Virus record (IMG/VR): IMGVR_UViG_3300023063_000001
Location: 1-64,000 of that record
DNA length: 64,000 nt
From: a virus
Reading direction: 5' to 3' (one strand)
A model generated the notes under the pieces. It made no database searches. It was not told the DNA's origin and worked only from the letters and a program-made list of their open reading frames with translations. This document shows positions 13,199 through 22,165 of the stretch, one piece after another. Position numbers and translations under genes: made by a program. The stretch's first letter is position 1. The number at the start of each line of letters is the position of its first letter.

Positions 13199-14035
13199 AT
13201 GAGAACTGACTTTCAACTCCCAGCTATCTTTTCGGATACCACGCCGATTGATTGGACCTATACAAAACCTATATCCACCAAATCTATTCAAGAGGCATGG
13301 GCTACTGCCAATCCTGTCACCGTTCGTATGGAGGAATTTGGTTTACCTCAACAAGCTAATAAAAGCAGAGAATTGATGCAAAAGCCTAAATGCAAACGTC
13401 CATCACGTACAGATTTTATGATAAGGGGAAAGACGTTCTCACAATACCTTGAAAAGCGCTTTGTTGTGGACAATTTGGGGTTCAAACCGCTTGATACACT
13501 CTTGGCTGCATCAACAGACGGGGGAAGCATTATCGCCTCTGTAGTACCTCAAAACCCCGTAGAATTCTTGACATACTCCCATGAGCTTGGCCACGTCAAG
13601 AGCAAACAATATCAGCGCGGAATGGAATATGGATTCTCCCTATATAGCTCAGTTTGTGATAACACATTGGAGAATGAATTGAATGCTTGGGTGTGGGGAT
13701 TGAAATACTTCCGCCGTCTTGGTTTTACCTTGTGCAGTGCAGGGAAAGCCTTGGTTACAGAGACATTTTCCACATACACAGAGAAATGTACAAACAAAGA
13801 TTTCGTTGAATATTGCTGGAGCACTTTGTACAATAAGTTTGATATACAAAAACCGCAGCGCAAGAATGATAGTTGGAAATCATTTGAAAGTAACAGAATT
13901 CATGAGGCTTATTTCTACTATGATGAAGTTTCTCCTATCACAGAGCGAACAGAAATTGAGAAGCCTAAAGGCTGGAAGCCTTGGCATGATATGAAGCAAA
14001 AGCAGATTAAAAGGCAATGGAAACAGCAAAGATAG
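13199..14035 (+). CDS. Zinc metallopeptidase-like protein (278 aa)
   Basis: The start ATG at 13199 (MRTDFQLPAIFSDTTPIDW) follows AAAGGGTGTACAAA; an upstream in-frame ATG at 13088 precedes the promoter and is rejected. About residues 128-132 are HELGH (in YSHELGHVKSKQY), the HExxH zinc motif, and NELNAWVWGLKYF about 30 residues later can supply the third ligand, a layout like ImmA/IrrE-type peptidases. The rest is unlike any family I know. As first gene of the rightward arm it may cleave a host or phage regulator early in infection (inference). Confidence 0.6.
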   Translation: MRTDFQLPAIFSDTTPIDWTYTKPISTKSIQEAWATANPVTVRMEEFGLPQQANKSRELMQKPKCKRPSRTDFMIRGKTFSQYLEKRFVVDNLGFKPLDTLLAASTDGGSIIASVVPQNPVEFLTYSHELGHVKSKQYQRGMEYGFSLYSSVCDNTLENELNAWVWGLKYFRRLGFTLCSAGKALVTETFSTYTEKCTNKDFVEYCWSTLYNKFDIQKPQRKNDSWKSFESNRIHEAYFYYDEVSPITERTEIEKPKGWKPWHDMKQKQIKRQWKQQR

Positions 14036-14038
14036 GGC

Positions 14039-14067
14039 TTGACTCATGGCGGATAGTGGTGGATACT
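14039..14067 (+). promoter_or_regulatory. Possible promoter
   Basis: TTGACT (14039-14044), 17-bp spacer, GATACT (14062-14067), directly after the stop of the peptidase gene and 49 bp upstream of the next start. Confidence 0.5.
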
Positions 14068-14115
14068 TGGCTCCAACGAAACATAAGCGTGGGTTTAGAG
14101 AGAGGAAGGATTGAG

Positions 14116-14331
14116 ATGGTTAATTTAAACGTTCTGGAAAAGCTGGTTGACACCGAAGACGCTCGATTGACTGTTGAGCAGAAAGTAATGGCTGAATATA
14201 ATGTCAATAAAGGTTTTGAAGCTTTCATTGAAGATTACTCAGGCTACACCTACCTTGTATTGTTTCAGGAAGGTGTTCGTAATGGTATTAAACGTCTCAA
14301 CCGTACAGGACATGACATCTATGTTGCGTAA
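14116..14331 (+). CDS. Small acidic protein (71 aa)
   Basis: ATG at 14116 (MVNLNVLEKLVDTEDARLTV) follows AGGAAGGATTGAG; an earlier in-frame ATG at 14017 overlaps the preceding gene and the promoter candidate. The protein is helical then beta (YSGYTYLVLFQEGVRNGIKR). It overlaps the methyltransferase start. Function unknown. Confidence 0.6.
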   Translation: MVNLNVLEKLVDTEDARLTVEQKVMAEYNVNKGFEAFIEDYSGYTYLVLFQEGVRNGIKRLNRTGHDIYVA

Positions 14332-15247
14332 AGATAAACCACTTGTAGTGCTGTCCTTGTTTGATGGGATTAGCTGTGGATTACAAGCACTAAAGAATCA
14401 AGGTTTTACTGTTGCACAATACTTTGCATCAGAGATTGATAAGAATGCAATTAAAGTTAGCCACGATAATCATCCAGAAATTATCCGCTTGGGTGATGTA
14501 ACCACTATGGGTTTTAAAAATGGTACACTTTATTCTGAGAACGGTGAGTGGGATATTGGACAAGTTGATCTAGTATTAGCTGGTAGTCCATGTCAAGGAT
14601 TCTCTATGGCTGGCAAGCAACTAAACTTTGATGACCCTCGGTCTAAGTTGTATTTTGAATTTAAGCGTATTCTTAATGAATGCCAAGGCAGCACAAGTGT
14701 TATCAAACTTCACGTTGATTTTCTTCTTGAGAACGTAAACATGAAGAAAGAGCACATTCATTATATTGAGAACGATCTTACTTGTTGGTCGTTAAAGATT
14801 AATTCTTGTCACTTTAGCGCTCAGAACCGTCCTCGATTCTACTGGACTAATCTCATCGATGAGTTAGAGAAACTTAGGATGAATTTTAAAGTGGATAGTG
14901 GCGATGGTCTCCATATTACAGATATACTTGAGGATCAAGACTATAATGGTGTTTGGACATGGCCTAGAGGATATAACAAAGGTGGAACTCGGTTAGTTGA
15001 TAAGATGCCTTGCATCACTACATCAAGCTGGCAGCATAATTTTCTTATAGAAAAACAAGATGGCACCCGTAGGAAATTCACTCCGCAGGAGTGTGAGCGC
15101 GCTCAAGGACTACCAGATTTTTATACAAAAGTATTGACTGAAAATCAAAGGTATGTTGTGCTCGGTAACTGCTGGACTATTCCAGTTATTGAAAAGTTGC
15201 TGACTGATTCTGTTTGGAATGTAGATGTGTTGAAAGAACGTGCTTGA
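14321..15247 (+). CDS. C5-cytosine DNA methyltransferase, Dnmt3-like
   Basis: 308 aa from the ATG at 14321, which has AGGA 10 nt upstream (14312 is a possible alternative). Motif I LSLFDGISCG and the ASEIDK of motif II bind S-adenosylmethionine; GSPCQGFSMAG is motif IV with the catalytic Cys; LLENV is motif VI; QNRPRFYW is motif VIII; a short target-recognition region and VLGNCWTIPVI near the end complete the fold. It transfers methyl groups to cytosine C5. The form of motif I (FDGISCGLQALKNQGF) resembles the Dnmt3-like orphan methyltransferases of phages and eukaryotes more than bacterial restriction partners. No restriction gene is adjacent, so it likely protects phage DNA from host restriction. 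The stop codon lies within the -35 of the next promoter. Confidence 0.85.
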   Translation: MLRKDKPLVVLSLFDGISCGLQALKNQGFTVAQYFASEIDKNAIKVSHDNHPEIIRLGDVTTMGFKNGTLYSENGEWDIGQVDLVLAGSPCQGFSMAGKQLNFDDPRSKLYFEFKRILNECQGSTSVIKLHVDFLLENVNMKKEHIHYIENDLTCWSLKINSCHFSAQNRPRFYWTNLIDELEKLRMNFKVDSGDGLHITDILEDQDYNGVWTWPRGYNKGGTRLVDKMPCITTSSWQHNFLIEKQDGTRRKFTPQECERAQGLPDFYTKVLTENQRYVVLGNCWTIPVIEKLLTDSVWNVDVLKERA

Positions 15248-15272
15248 CAACCCATACACAACCCTCTATCCT
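15244..15272 (+). promoter_or_regulatory. Rightward promoter
   Basis: TTGACA (15244-15249), 17-bp spacer containing CCCATACACAA, TATCCT (15267-15272). The TGA of the methyltransferase lies inside the -35. A hairpin CTACG...CGTAG follows at the transcript start. Confidence 0.7.
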
Positions 15273-15305
15273 ACGCTTTCACACAAGCAAACACGTAGAG
15301 AATTT

Positions 15306-15332
15306 TACATTTAAATTTTTTACATTTAAATT
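15306..15332 (+). repeat. Tandem TTTACATTTAAATT repeat
   Basis: TTTACATTTAAATT occurs twice back to back in the leader between promoter 15244-15272 and the gene at 15380; very A/T-rich. Confidence 0.5.
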
Positions 15333-15379
15333 AATTGAGGCCGAATAGCCAATGGGGCTATGAGGCTGGGAGAGAAGAG

Positions 15380-15649
15380 ATGAAAATTAACAAGTACAAA
15401 TTTGACAGCGGTAAATATGAAGTACATGCTGCTGACGATGGAAGCTTGCTAGTAGCTTATCGTCATGGCGAATTATGGCAGAATATGATTGGGGATAACC
15501 TTACAGCGGCTATGTTGCACAGAGTTGAGGAACTTGAAGCTGTCCTAAATAAGTTCGTAAACTGGACTACTAATGAAGCTGGTACAAAGGCACTGGGGGA
15601 TGATGTGGATCTTTGGGAATTGGCAGAGAAAGTGTTGGAGAATAAATAA
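15380..15649 (+). CDS. Hypothetical protein (89 aa)
   Basis: The start ATG at 15380 (MKINKYKFDSGKYEVHAADD) follows GGGAGAGAAGAG. N-terminal beta strands (SLLVAYRHGELWQNM) and an acidic helical C terminus (DLWELAEKVLENK). First gene after the promoter at 15244, upstream of the replication genes. Function unknown. Confidence 0.65.
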   Translation: MKINKYKFDSGKYEVHAADDGSLLVAYRHGELWQNMIGDNLTAAMLHRVEELEAVLNKFVNWTTNEAGTKALGDDVDLWELAEKVLENK

Positions 15650-15650
15650 A

Positions 15651-15770
15651 ATGATCACAGTGTTATGCTATATAGCTCTAAATTATTATTGTGGAGCATC
15701 TTGGTCGGGCTGGCTGTTGGTATTGCCAGTATTTTTGGATTTGAATATTATTGATAAGGTGGTAAAATGA
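15651..15770 (+). CDS. 39-aa membrane peptide
   Basis: ATG at 15651, TGA overlapping the next ATG (15767). The product MITVLCYIALNYYCGASWSG then WLLVLPVFLDLNIIDKVVK has one or two hydrophobic segments. Coupled to the following gene. Confidence 0.5.
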   Translation: MITVLCYIALNYYCGASWSGWLLVLPVFLDLNIIDKVVK

Positions 15771-16003
15771 GTGATCTACTTAGAATGGACTTCATTAATT
15801 CACTCCCACAACCCCTGTGGATTCGTCAGTGGGGTGACAAAGAATTTATGTGGCCTGTACAAGACCTTTGTGTTGAATCTGGTATTGTAAGAATTGACGT
15901 CTGCGGGCTTTTGCAAGCAATGCATATTAGCGATATTGCAGAATTTAAAGATGACAGCGGTGCCATTCATGATGCAGAAACATTCTATTCAGATTATGAA
16001 TAA
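15767..16003 (+). CDS. Hypothetical protein (78 aa)
   Basis: 78 aa (MSDLLRMDFINSLPQPLWIR...), with aromatic-rich strands then an acidic end (AETFYSDYE). ATGA-coupled to the upstream peptide and overlapping the next gene by 8 nt. Function unknown. Confidence 0.6.
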   Translation: MSDLLRMDFINSLPQPLWIRQWGDKEFMWPVQDLCVESGIVRIDVCGLLQAMHISDIAEFKDDSGAIHDAETFYSDYE

Positions 16004-16199
16004 TCCAGTCTATAGTAAATGCACAGGTAAAGATTGCAATCAGAAGGATTTGTGTGTACGCTATACGTCCTTGGCGTTAGTCAAGCATCAACCATGGCTT
16101 TGTGAGGAAGTGGTGTTTGGGGATGGGAAAGGGAGAGATGGGTGTAAGTGGTATTTGGGTGAAGAGGTAGAATTGGTGGAAGAGAAATTGGAGGGGTGA
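15996..16199 (+). CDS. Cys-rich small protein (67 aa)
   Basis: Start ATG at 15996 (MNNPVYSKCTGKDCNQKDLC) overlaps the preceding stop. Four cysteines C9, C14, C20 and one in WLCEEV, then DGCKWYLG, suggest a small zinc-binding domain. It sits directly ahead of the primase-helicase and overlaps it, so may act with it (inference). Confidence 0.6.
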   Translation: MNNPVYSKCTGKDCNQKDLCVRYTSLALVKHQPWLCEEVVFGDGKGRDGCKWYLGEEVELVEEKLEG

Positions 16200-17950
16200 T
16201 GAGTAAAAAACCAGATGGAGAACTTTTGTATCACGCTGCCTGTATTGGAGACGACTGCACGTCTTCAGACGGGATGGCAGTATATATAAAAGAAATCGAT
16301 GGTAAGCAGATTCATGACGCTTATTGTTTCGTATGTACAAATTATTTCAATCACTCCCAGCTTGAAGAATTGGGCGTAAAGATCAAAGAGGGGAAAAACA
16401 AAGTGTCAGAAGTCGTAGACTTTACAAATATTCAAGTGATTCCATTTCGCGGCTGGAAAGAACGCGGTATTGGTCAACCGGTATCAACGAAATACGGAGT
16501 TCACACAGAGATTGAAAATAGTTTTGATGTAGTTGCTCGCTACTATCCTTCTACATCTGACGGCAAGCTTGTTGGATTCAAAAAACGAACTTCACCAATT
16601 AAAGACTTTGTTGGTATTGGTAGCACTAAAGCAACCAATGAGATGTTCGGGCAATCTGTCTTTGAAGCTGGTCAAAAATATTTAGTAATCTGTACAGGAG
16701 AGGAGGACGCGCTTGCGTTCGCTCAAGCATTATATTCAAAGAAAGACGGTACAGAATATTGGACACCTGCTGTGAGTGTAACGTGCGGTGACGGCAGTAT
16801 CATCAAACAATTCAAAGCTAATTTTGAATATATCAATAGCTTCTCTAAAGTTATCTTGGCATTTGATCAAGATGAATCAGCACAAAAGTATGTTGAGGAA
16901 GCTGCACGTCTATTAACTCCGGGTAAAGCATTTATTGCGAAGTTCCCACAAGGGGTAAAAGATGCCTCAGACATGGTTAAAGCTGGCCGCTCTGCTGAAC
17001 TGAAACAGTTGTTTTGGAAAGCCACTCCGTTTAGTCGAGTGGATGTATTGCACCTTAGTCAGATGTGGGACGACTTTGAAAGTGAAGATAATAATGTAAA
17101 GATTCCATTCCCTGCCTCATGGTCACATCTTAACGAGATGATGAACGGCGGTATGGAAAAAGGTGAAATTACAATCATAGGTGCATTAACAAGTATTGGG
17201 AAATCCTCAATTGTCAACAATGTAGTCTACTCTCTAATTGAGAACACGCATTTCAAAGTAGGTGCAATGTATCTTGAAGGCACTAAGCGAGAAGTTGTAC
17301 GCGACTTGTTGTCTCTTGATGCTGGGATGAACCTCCGCACAGTAAATCGTGAAAACGTAGATATTGAAGCTCTCAAGAGTCGTTTCTTTGAGAACCTTGC
17401 AAAGAAAGATCAATTCGTTTATGTTGATCACCAAGGCAGTATCTCAACAACAGAGATTTTTGATAAGCTTAATTATCTGGCTAAGGCTGAAAACTGTGAT
17501 GTAATTGTCATCGATCCAGTGCAGGCTGGTGTGAACAGTAGCGACAATGGTGCAATTATTGAGTTCATGGATACACTCTTGAAGTTTGCAAAGGAAACAG
17601 ACACTTGTGTGGTGGCGATCTCACACATGCGCAAGCCTTCTGAAGAAAATCCGCACGCTGTTACCGAATACCAATTAATGGGTTCGTCCAGCCTGAACCA
17701 AATTGCTTTCAATACAATTTTGATCAGCCGCGACAAGATGAACCCTGATCCAATCAAAAAGTCAGCCACTAAGTTGCAATTGGTTAAGTGTCGTCGTACA
17801 GGTAACACAGGAGACGCCGGATGGTTGCGATACGATGGTGCTACAACACATATGTTTGCAACATCTGATCCTTATGTGGAAGATATGCTACTAGATGAAC
17901 CACCATCAGCAGAAAGCTTAGAAGTTCCTGCATATATGGTTGACTTTTAG
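16199..17950 (+). CDS. Primase-helicase, T7 gp4-like (583 aa)
   Basis: 583 aa. The N terminus has a zinc-finger-like CIGDDC ... YCFVC (about residues 16-47) used by T7-type primases to read template DNA. A TOPRIM primase domain follows (CTGEEDALAFA, about 168-178, and LAFDQDESA, about 222-230, give the catalytic acidic residues). The C-terminal half is a RecA-fold helicase: Walker A GALTSIGKSSIVNN, Walker B VIVIDPVQAG, and a SHMRKP motif like the RecA/DnaB sensor region. Together it unwinds the fork and primes lagging-strand synthesis. The ATG at 16199 follows GGAGGGG; a GTG at 16196 is a minor alternative. Directly followed by the DNA polymerase. Confidence 0.9.
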   Translation: MSKKPDGELLYHAACIGDDCTSSDGMAVYIKEIDGKQIHDAYCFVCTNYFNHSQLEELGVKIKEGKNKVSEVVDFTNIQVIPFRGWKERGIGQPVSTKYGVHTEIENSFDVVARYYPSTSDGKLVGFKKRTSPIKDFVGIGSTKATNEMFGQSVFEAGQKYLVICTGEEDALAFAQALYSKKDGTEYWTPAVSVTCGDGSIIKQFKANFEYINSFSKVILAFDQDESAQKYVEEAARLLTPGKAFIAKFPQGVKDASDMVKAGRSAELKQLFWKATPFSRVDVLHLSQMWDDFESEDNNVKIPFPASWSHLNEMMNGGMEKGEITIIGALTSIGKSSIVNNVVYSLIENTHFKVGAMYLEGTKREVVRDLLSLDAGMNLRTVNRENVDIEALKSRFFENLAKKDQFVYVDHQGSISTTEIFDKLNYLAKAENCDVIVIDPVQAGVNSSDNGAIIEFMDTLLKFAKETDTCVVAISHMRKPSEENPHAVTEYQLMGSSSLNQIAFNTILISRDKMNPDPIKKSATKLQLVKCRRTGNTGDAGWLRYDGATTHMFATSDPYVEDMLLDEPPSAESLEVPAYMVDF

Positions 17951-17955
17951 TAAAA

Positions 17956-17973
17956 GGAGGGCTAGAATCCTCC
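17956..17973 (+). promoter_or_regulatory. Hairpin in the primase-polymerase gap
   Basis: GGAGG, GCTAGAAT loop, CCTCC, placed between the primase-helicase stop and the polymerase ribosome site. It buries a decoy AAAGGAGG, and may tune translation of the polymerase. Confidence 0.45.
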
Positions 17974-17994
17974 GTTCAATCTAGGAGATTTAGC

Positions 17995-20181
17995 TTGGAA
18001 AAGAAATTCTTTAAGACCGATTTCATTTGGGATTTGGAAACCTACCCAAATTGCTTTACTTTCGCGGCTGTCTACGCTAATGGTCAAGGTATGCGAGCAT
18101 TTGAAATTAGTGACCGTAAGAATGAAGTTGATGAGATGCTTGAATTCCTACGCAAAGTTAAAGGCGGAGGATACCGCCTAGTAGGTTTCAACTCTGTTGG
18201 ATTTGATTACCCTATTCTTCACCACATCTTGCAGAAAGCTCGTAAGATTCATGGTACTGACAAGAAACTGAAAGTAACGGCTAAGGAGTTGTTTGATCTA
18301 GCACAGAAAACTATTAACTCAAACAAGGAGAATAAGTTTGGCTCTGCTGTCAAAGAAAAGGATGTGATTATCCCACAGGTGGACTTGTTTAAAATTCACC
18401 ACTTTGATAACAACGCTCGCTCAACATCTTTGAAAATGCTTGAATACAATATGCGTTCGACTAATATTGAAGACCTGCCTTATCCAGTGGGCGCTACCTT
18501 GTCAGATGCAGAAAAAGATAACCTAATCAAATACAACAAACACGATGTCATGGAAACACTCAAGTTCTATTGGTATTCTTATGAGAACCTAAAACTTCGT
18601 GCTGATCTGACTGATCAGTTTGGCTTTGACTGTACCAACTTTAATGATACAAAGATTGGTAAAGAGTTGTTTATTCGCACTCTTGAGAAAGAAGCTCCAG
18701 GTAGTTGCTACGTGAAAACAGAATATGGTCGTGAGGTAAGGCAGACCAAGCGAGATAAGATTGTAATTAAGGATTGTTTATTTCCTTATATCAAGTTTGA
18801 TCGCCCCGAGTTTCAAGCCGTACATAAATGGTTTCAGACTCAAATCATCACCGAAACTAAGGGGGTATTCAGTGATTTGATGGAACATCAGTTGGGTGAT
18901 GTTGCTAAATATGCTGAGATGGTTGTAAAGAAAAAGAAATTGTCCGATCCTGCTGGCAAAAAGAATAAGCGTTATATTCCCTCAGAGGATGTGATTACAG
19001 CCTGTAAGAAAGAACAACCTTTGGGTTGGCTTGAGGAAAAGGAGCTAAAGAGTCCTAAGGGTGCTAAGAGTTATTATTGGTGCTGGAATGTAGCTGAAAC
19101 ATTGAACGTAATAATCAATGGTTTTCGCTATGACTACGGCGTGGGTGGTATTCATGGAGCTACACAAGGAACTATTCGTAGCACTGAGAGTCGAAAGATA
19201 CGCACACTTGACGTTGCCAGCTACTACCCTAACATGGCAATCGCTAACCAAATTTACCCTAAACACTTGGGTAAAACGTTCTGCAAGGTGTACTCTGACC
19301 TATATGAACAACGTAAGGCAACACCCAAAGGGTCAGCAGCTAACGCAGCATTAAAGCTTGCTTTAAATGGTGTATACGGGGATAGCAACAATGAGTTCAG
19401 TCCCTTGCTTGATCCAGCGTATACAATGGCGATTACAATCGGCGGTCAGCTTTCCCTGTGTATGCTTATGGAAAAGCTAATTGATAATTGTGATGCGCGA
19501 ATTATCATGTGTAACACTGACGGCTTTGAGTACATCATTGACGTTGATAAATTTGATGAGGCTGATAAGTGGGTGACGTGGTGGGAAGATCTGACCAAAC
19601 TCCAGATGGAAGGCGATTCATATAGTCAAATGTTTATTCGTGACGTGAATAATTACACCAGCATTACAGAGTCCGGAAAAATCAAGCTTAAAGGAGCTTA
19701 TGAATATATGGACTTTGATAAGCTTGGTTGGCACAAGAACCATTCAGCAATGGTAGTTCCTATGGCTGTGAAAGCTCAACTGATTGATGGTGTAGATCAC
19801 GAAGAGTTTATTCGTTTGCATGAGAACAAGTTTGACTTTATGCTGAGGACGAAAGTACCAAGGAGTAGTAGTCTTGCGCTGGTAGTTGATGGTGAGGATA
19901 TTCAACAACAGAATATCTGCCGTTATTATCCAGCAAAAGAAGGTGGTGGTAAGTTGATTAAGCTTATGCCTCCTTTGGTAGAAGGAGGAGAAGTGCGTAG
20001 GTTGGGTATTGATACGGATTGGAATGTTAAGACGTGTAACAACATTCATGACTTCTCTTGGGGAGTTGACTATAAATATTACATTGATCAGGCAGCTAAA
20101 CTTATTGAAGCAGTGTCCGAGGATGTAACTGATAAGCAAGGTAAAAATTGTGAAAGAAGTGTGGAAACCAGTATTGATTAA
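17995..20181 (+). CDS. Family B DNA polymerase (728 aa), TTG start
   Basis: The frame starts at TTG (17995) after CTAGGAGATTTAGC; no better ATG precedes it. N-terminal 3'-5' exonuclease: WDLETYPN (DxE, Exo I, about residues 12-19), GFNSVGFDYPI (Exo II), and YNKHDVMET (Exo III, YxxxD). Polymerase motifs: A LDVASYYPN, B KLALNGVYGDSNN, C MCNTDGFEYI. Motif C is unusual, with N-T-D in place of D-T-D; the second Asp, the essential one, is kept. It is the replicative polymerase. The last 11 codons overlap the HNH gene at 20150. Confidence 0.9.
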   Translation: MEKKFFKTDFIWDLETYPNCFTFAAVYANGQGMRAFEISDRKNEVDEMLEFLRKVKGGGYRLVGFNSVGFDYPILHHILQKARKIHGTDKKLKVTAKELFDLAQKTINSNKENKFGSAVKEKDVIIPQVDLFKIHHFDNNARSTSLKMLEYNMRSTNIEDLPYPVGATLSDAEKDNLIKYNKHDVMETLKFYWYSYENLKLRADLTDQFGFDCTNFNDTKIGKELFIRTLEKEAPGSCYVKTEYGREVRQTKRDKIVIKDCLFPYIKFDRPEFQAVHKWFQTQIITETKGVFSDLMEHQLGDVAKYAEMVVKKKKLSDPAGKKNKRYIPSEDVITACKKEQPLGWLEEKELKSPKGAKSYYWCWNVAETLNVIINGFRYDYGVGGIHGATQGTIRSTESRKIRTLDVASYYPNMAIANQIYPKHLGKTFCKVYSDLYEQRKATPKGSAANAALKLALNGVYGDSNNEFSPLLDPAYTMAITIGGQLSLCMLMEKLIDNCDARIIMCNTDGFEYIIDVDKFDEADKWVTWWEDLTKLQMEGDSYSQMFIRDVNNYTSITESGKIKLKGAYEYMDFDKLGWHKNHSAMVVPMAVKAQLIDGVDHEEFIRLHENKFDFMLRTKVPRSSSLALVVDGEDIQQQNICRYYPAKEGGGKLIKLMPPLVEGGEVRRLGIDTDWNVKTCNNIHDFSWGVDYKYYIDQAAKLIEAVSEDVTDKQGKNCERSVETSID

Positions 20182-20716
20182 AGATGTACATGCACATTAT
20201 GCTGTAAGTAATCACGGACGTGTGTATGATTTGAAGCTAAATAAATACTCAAATTGGGGTGATAATGGAGCGGGATACAAAACCGTCTCATTGAAAACAG
20301 ATAATTACTCACAACCAAGAAAAGTATTTTATGTTCATCGACTTGTCGGATTGATTTTCATTGAGAACCCGAGTAAACTTCCTCAAGTCGGACACAGGGA
20401 CCACAACAGAGAGAATAATCGACAAGATAATTTGTACTGGACAACACCTAAACAGAATACTGCGGATGGTATTCGTGATGGTAAAATCAATGCAAAGAAA
20501 CGTCCTAATACAAAAAAACTGAACAAGGCACAGATCTGTGAAATTGCTTTACTTTCTAGCCAAGGGAAAGGTATAAACGAGATTGCAATTATGTTAGGCT
20601 TTCCCCGTACAACAATTTCTAGTGTATTTAACGGTCGTAGCAATTTTGAATTGTTTGATTTTGCTAGGAAAGAAATTCAAAATAATCCCTTGACCCACCC
20701 ACACAACCATGTATAA
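20150..20716 (+). CDS. HNH homing-type endonuclease (188 aa)
   Basis: 188 aa, GTG start at 20150 inside the polymerase 3' end. N-terminal NUMOD4-like region (EVWKPVLIKDVHAHYAVSNH ... GRVYDL), then the HNH core VGHRDHNRENNRQDNLYWTT (about residues 80-99), then a C-terminal helix-turn-helix (INEIAIMLGFPRTTISSVF) for DNA binding. Such free-standing enzymes cut intron-less or enzyme-less alleles and spread with flanking DNA. It is probably a mobile insertion behind the polymerase gene; its last codons hold the promoter at 20690. Confidence 0.85.
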   Translation: MKEVWKPVLIKDVHAHYAVSNHGRVYDLKLNKYSNWGDNGAGYKTVSLKTDNYSQPRKVFYVHRLVGLIFIENPSKLPQVGHRDHNRENNRQDNLYWTTPKQNTADGIRDGKINAKKRPNTKKLNKAQICEIALLSSQGKGINEIAIMLGFPRTTISSVFNGRSNFELFDFARKEIQNNPLTHPHNHV

Positions 20717-20717
20717 T
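20690..20717 (+). promoter_or_regulatory. Rightward promoter with perfect -10
   Basis: TTGACC (20690-20695), 16-bp spacer CACCCACACAACCATG, TATAAT (20712-20717), inside the 3' end of the HNH gene. Confidence 0.8.
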
Positions 20718-20760
20718 AGATCTACGTTGAATTTCTCAGCGAAAAAGGAGAAGAAATTAA

Positions 20761-20916
20761 ATGAGCAAATTAGAAGCACTGCAAGCTATCAAAGCAGTTC
20801 TTGAAGACAGCTTGGATTACTTTGAGTATTTCGATACAAGCGGTGATGAGGATGAGCATGCCGATTTATATTGGGGTATTAAAGATATAATTTCTACTGT
20901 TGAAAAACGTATTTAA
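20761..20916 (+). CDS. Small acidic protein (51 aa)
   Basis: ATG at 20761 after AAAAAGGAGAAGAAATTAA, TAA at 20914-20916. The product (MSKLEALQAIKAVLEDSLDY) is helical and very acidic (FDTSGDEDEHADLYWG). First gene after the strong promoter at 20690. Function unknown. Confidence 0.65.
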   Translation: MSKLEALQAIKAVLEDSLDYFEYFDTSGDEDEHADLYWGIKDIISTVEKRI

Positions 20917-20930
20917 ACTTGGAGAATAAA

Positions 20931-21110
20931 ATGAGCAATAACGTAAAACTCGAATACACCCTGATCGACCGTGAAAATGGTAAAGTGTTGAATGTACATT
21001 CTTCTCGTGAAGACGCAAGAGATGAGAAACGTGATTGGAAAGCTGAGGGGTTTCAAGTGGATATTATTCAATCTCGTTTCCAGCATGTTATCTCTAAAAT
21101 TATTCGGTGA
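20931..21110 (+). CDS. Small protein (59 aa)
   Basis: Start ATG at 20931 (MSNNVKLEYTLIDRENGKVL) follows TTGGAGAATAAA. Beta-hairpin then helix (SSREDARDEKRDWKAEGFQV). Function unknown; in the operon from promoter 20690. Confidence 0.65.
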   Translation: MSNNVKLEYTLIDRENGKVLNVHSSREDARDEKRDWKAEGFQVDIIQSRFQHVISKIIR

Positions 21111-21116
21111 AATATC

Positions 21117-21362
21117 ATGGGTAAAGTAGTCTACAAAGATTCCCACACAAATGCTAATGGTTGCTCAATCGTTGAATATCAATTTGATAGTGTTGAGGAT
21201 TTAATTAAATTTGAAAATCATAAGCAACAAAGCTTGATTGATAGTTTCAAAGGCGTAGGATTGTTTGCATTGGATACAGAGGATTTTGATGAGGAAGATC
21301 ATGAAATGAAACAAGCAAATGTAGTTGACATTGAAGTGAATAAGAAAACTACGAAACATTGA
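21117..21362 (+). CDS. Small acidic protein (81 aa)
   Basis: 81 aa (MGKVVYKDSHTNANGCSIVE...), with a strongly acidic segment (DTEDFDEEDHE) near the C terminus, and a basic tail. In the same operon as the single-stranded DNA-binding protein. Function unknown. Confidence 0.65.
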   Translation: MGKVVYKDSHTNANGCSIVEYQFDSVEDLIKFENHKQQSLIDSFKGVGLFALDTEDFDEEDHEMKQANVVDIEVNKKTTKH

Positions 21363-21440
21363 AAGAATTTATTGTAAGACAAATAGCTGTAAATGCTCAA
21401 AAATAAGTGACTAAATAATACACACAAATAGAGAAATAAT

Positions 21441-22118
21441 ATGACTAGTGTTATCGTAAAGCAACTCCCTAAGTCTGGTACGTTGGAAACCTTCAACGTG
21501 TACATCTTGAACACACCGGTGTTCTATCCTGTCGTGCATGAAGTAAAGACCAAGTATCAATCACAGGACCGTGAATTCAGTATTCAGCCTTTTGTTGATG
21601 AAGCTACTAAAGACAAACTTCTAGACGAAGTGATGCTGAACAAAACGTTTGCTGAAGTAGGCGTAACTAAAACTAGCAAAGCACCCAGGCGCATCAAGTT
21701 TCCCCTATCTTCACAAGTAGAAGAGGGCAAGACCAATTACGATGTTGTTAAAGGTATGCATGGTTTTACTGTAGCCAAGCCTGAGTTTTCAAAGAAAGGC
21801 AATAAGATGACAGTGAATGTCATTGATAAAGAAGGTAATGCGTTTACAGACAACATTGGTAATGGCAGTATCTGCACTCTTAAATTGTTTGGATATAAGA
21901 ACGTAGAAGGCCAACTAACTGTTACACTTGATACTGTTCAAGTGCTGGAGCACGTTCCTTATGAGGGTAAGGGCTCATCTGATGAAGTTGTGGATGATGT
22001 ACTGGGCAGCTACAAAGTTAAGAAGGTTGAGCCTAAAGCTACTGAAGTTGAAACACCTAAAGCTAAACCAGATCCGCTTGAGCTAGACGAAGACGAAGAG
22101 AGTTTGCTCCCCTTCTGA
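21441..22118 (+). CDS. Single-stranded DNA-binding protein, T7 gp2.5-like (225 aa)
   Basis: 225 aa. A beta-rich core (about residues 1-170) is followed by a low-complexity K/E/P linker and an acidic tail ending DEDEESLLPF, the hallmark of gp2.5/SSB-type proteins, whose acidic C terminus with a final Phe contacts polymerase and helicase. Located downstream of primase-helicase and polymerase, as expected. Identification rests on tail, length and context rather than a clear OB-fold motif. Confidence 0.7.
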   Translation: MTSVIVKQLPKSGTLETFNVYILNTPVFYPVVHEVKTKYQSQDREFSIQPFVDEATKDKLLDEVMLNKTFAEVGVTKTSKAPRRIKFPLSSQVEEGKTNYDVVKGMHGFTVAKPEFSKKGNKMTVNVIDKEGNAFTDNIGNGSICTLKLFGYKNVEGQLTVTLDTVQVLEHVPYEGKGSSDEVVDDVLGSYKVKKVEPKATEVETPKAKPDPLELDEDEESLLPF

Positions 22119-22129
22119 TACACTCCATA

Positions 22130-22145
22130 AGCGCAAGGATGCGCT
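22130..22145 (+). promoter_or_regulatory. AAGGAT hexaloop hairpin, copy 1
   Basis: AGCGC, AAGGAT loop, GCGCT, then ATTCATT, 12 nt after the stop of the DNA-binding protein gene. See copies at 27020-27035 and 36228-36243. Confidence 0.5.
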
Positions 22146-22165
22146 ATTCATTCAAGGACAAACCA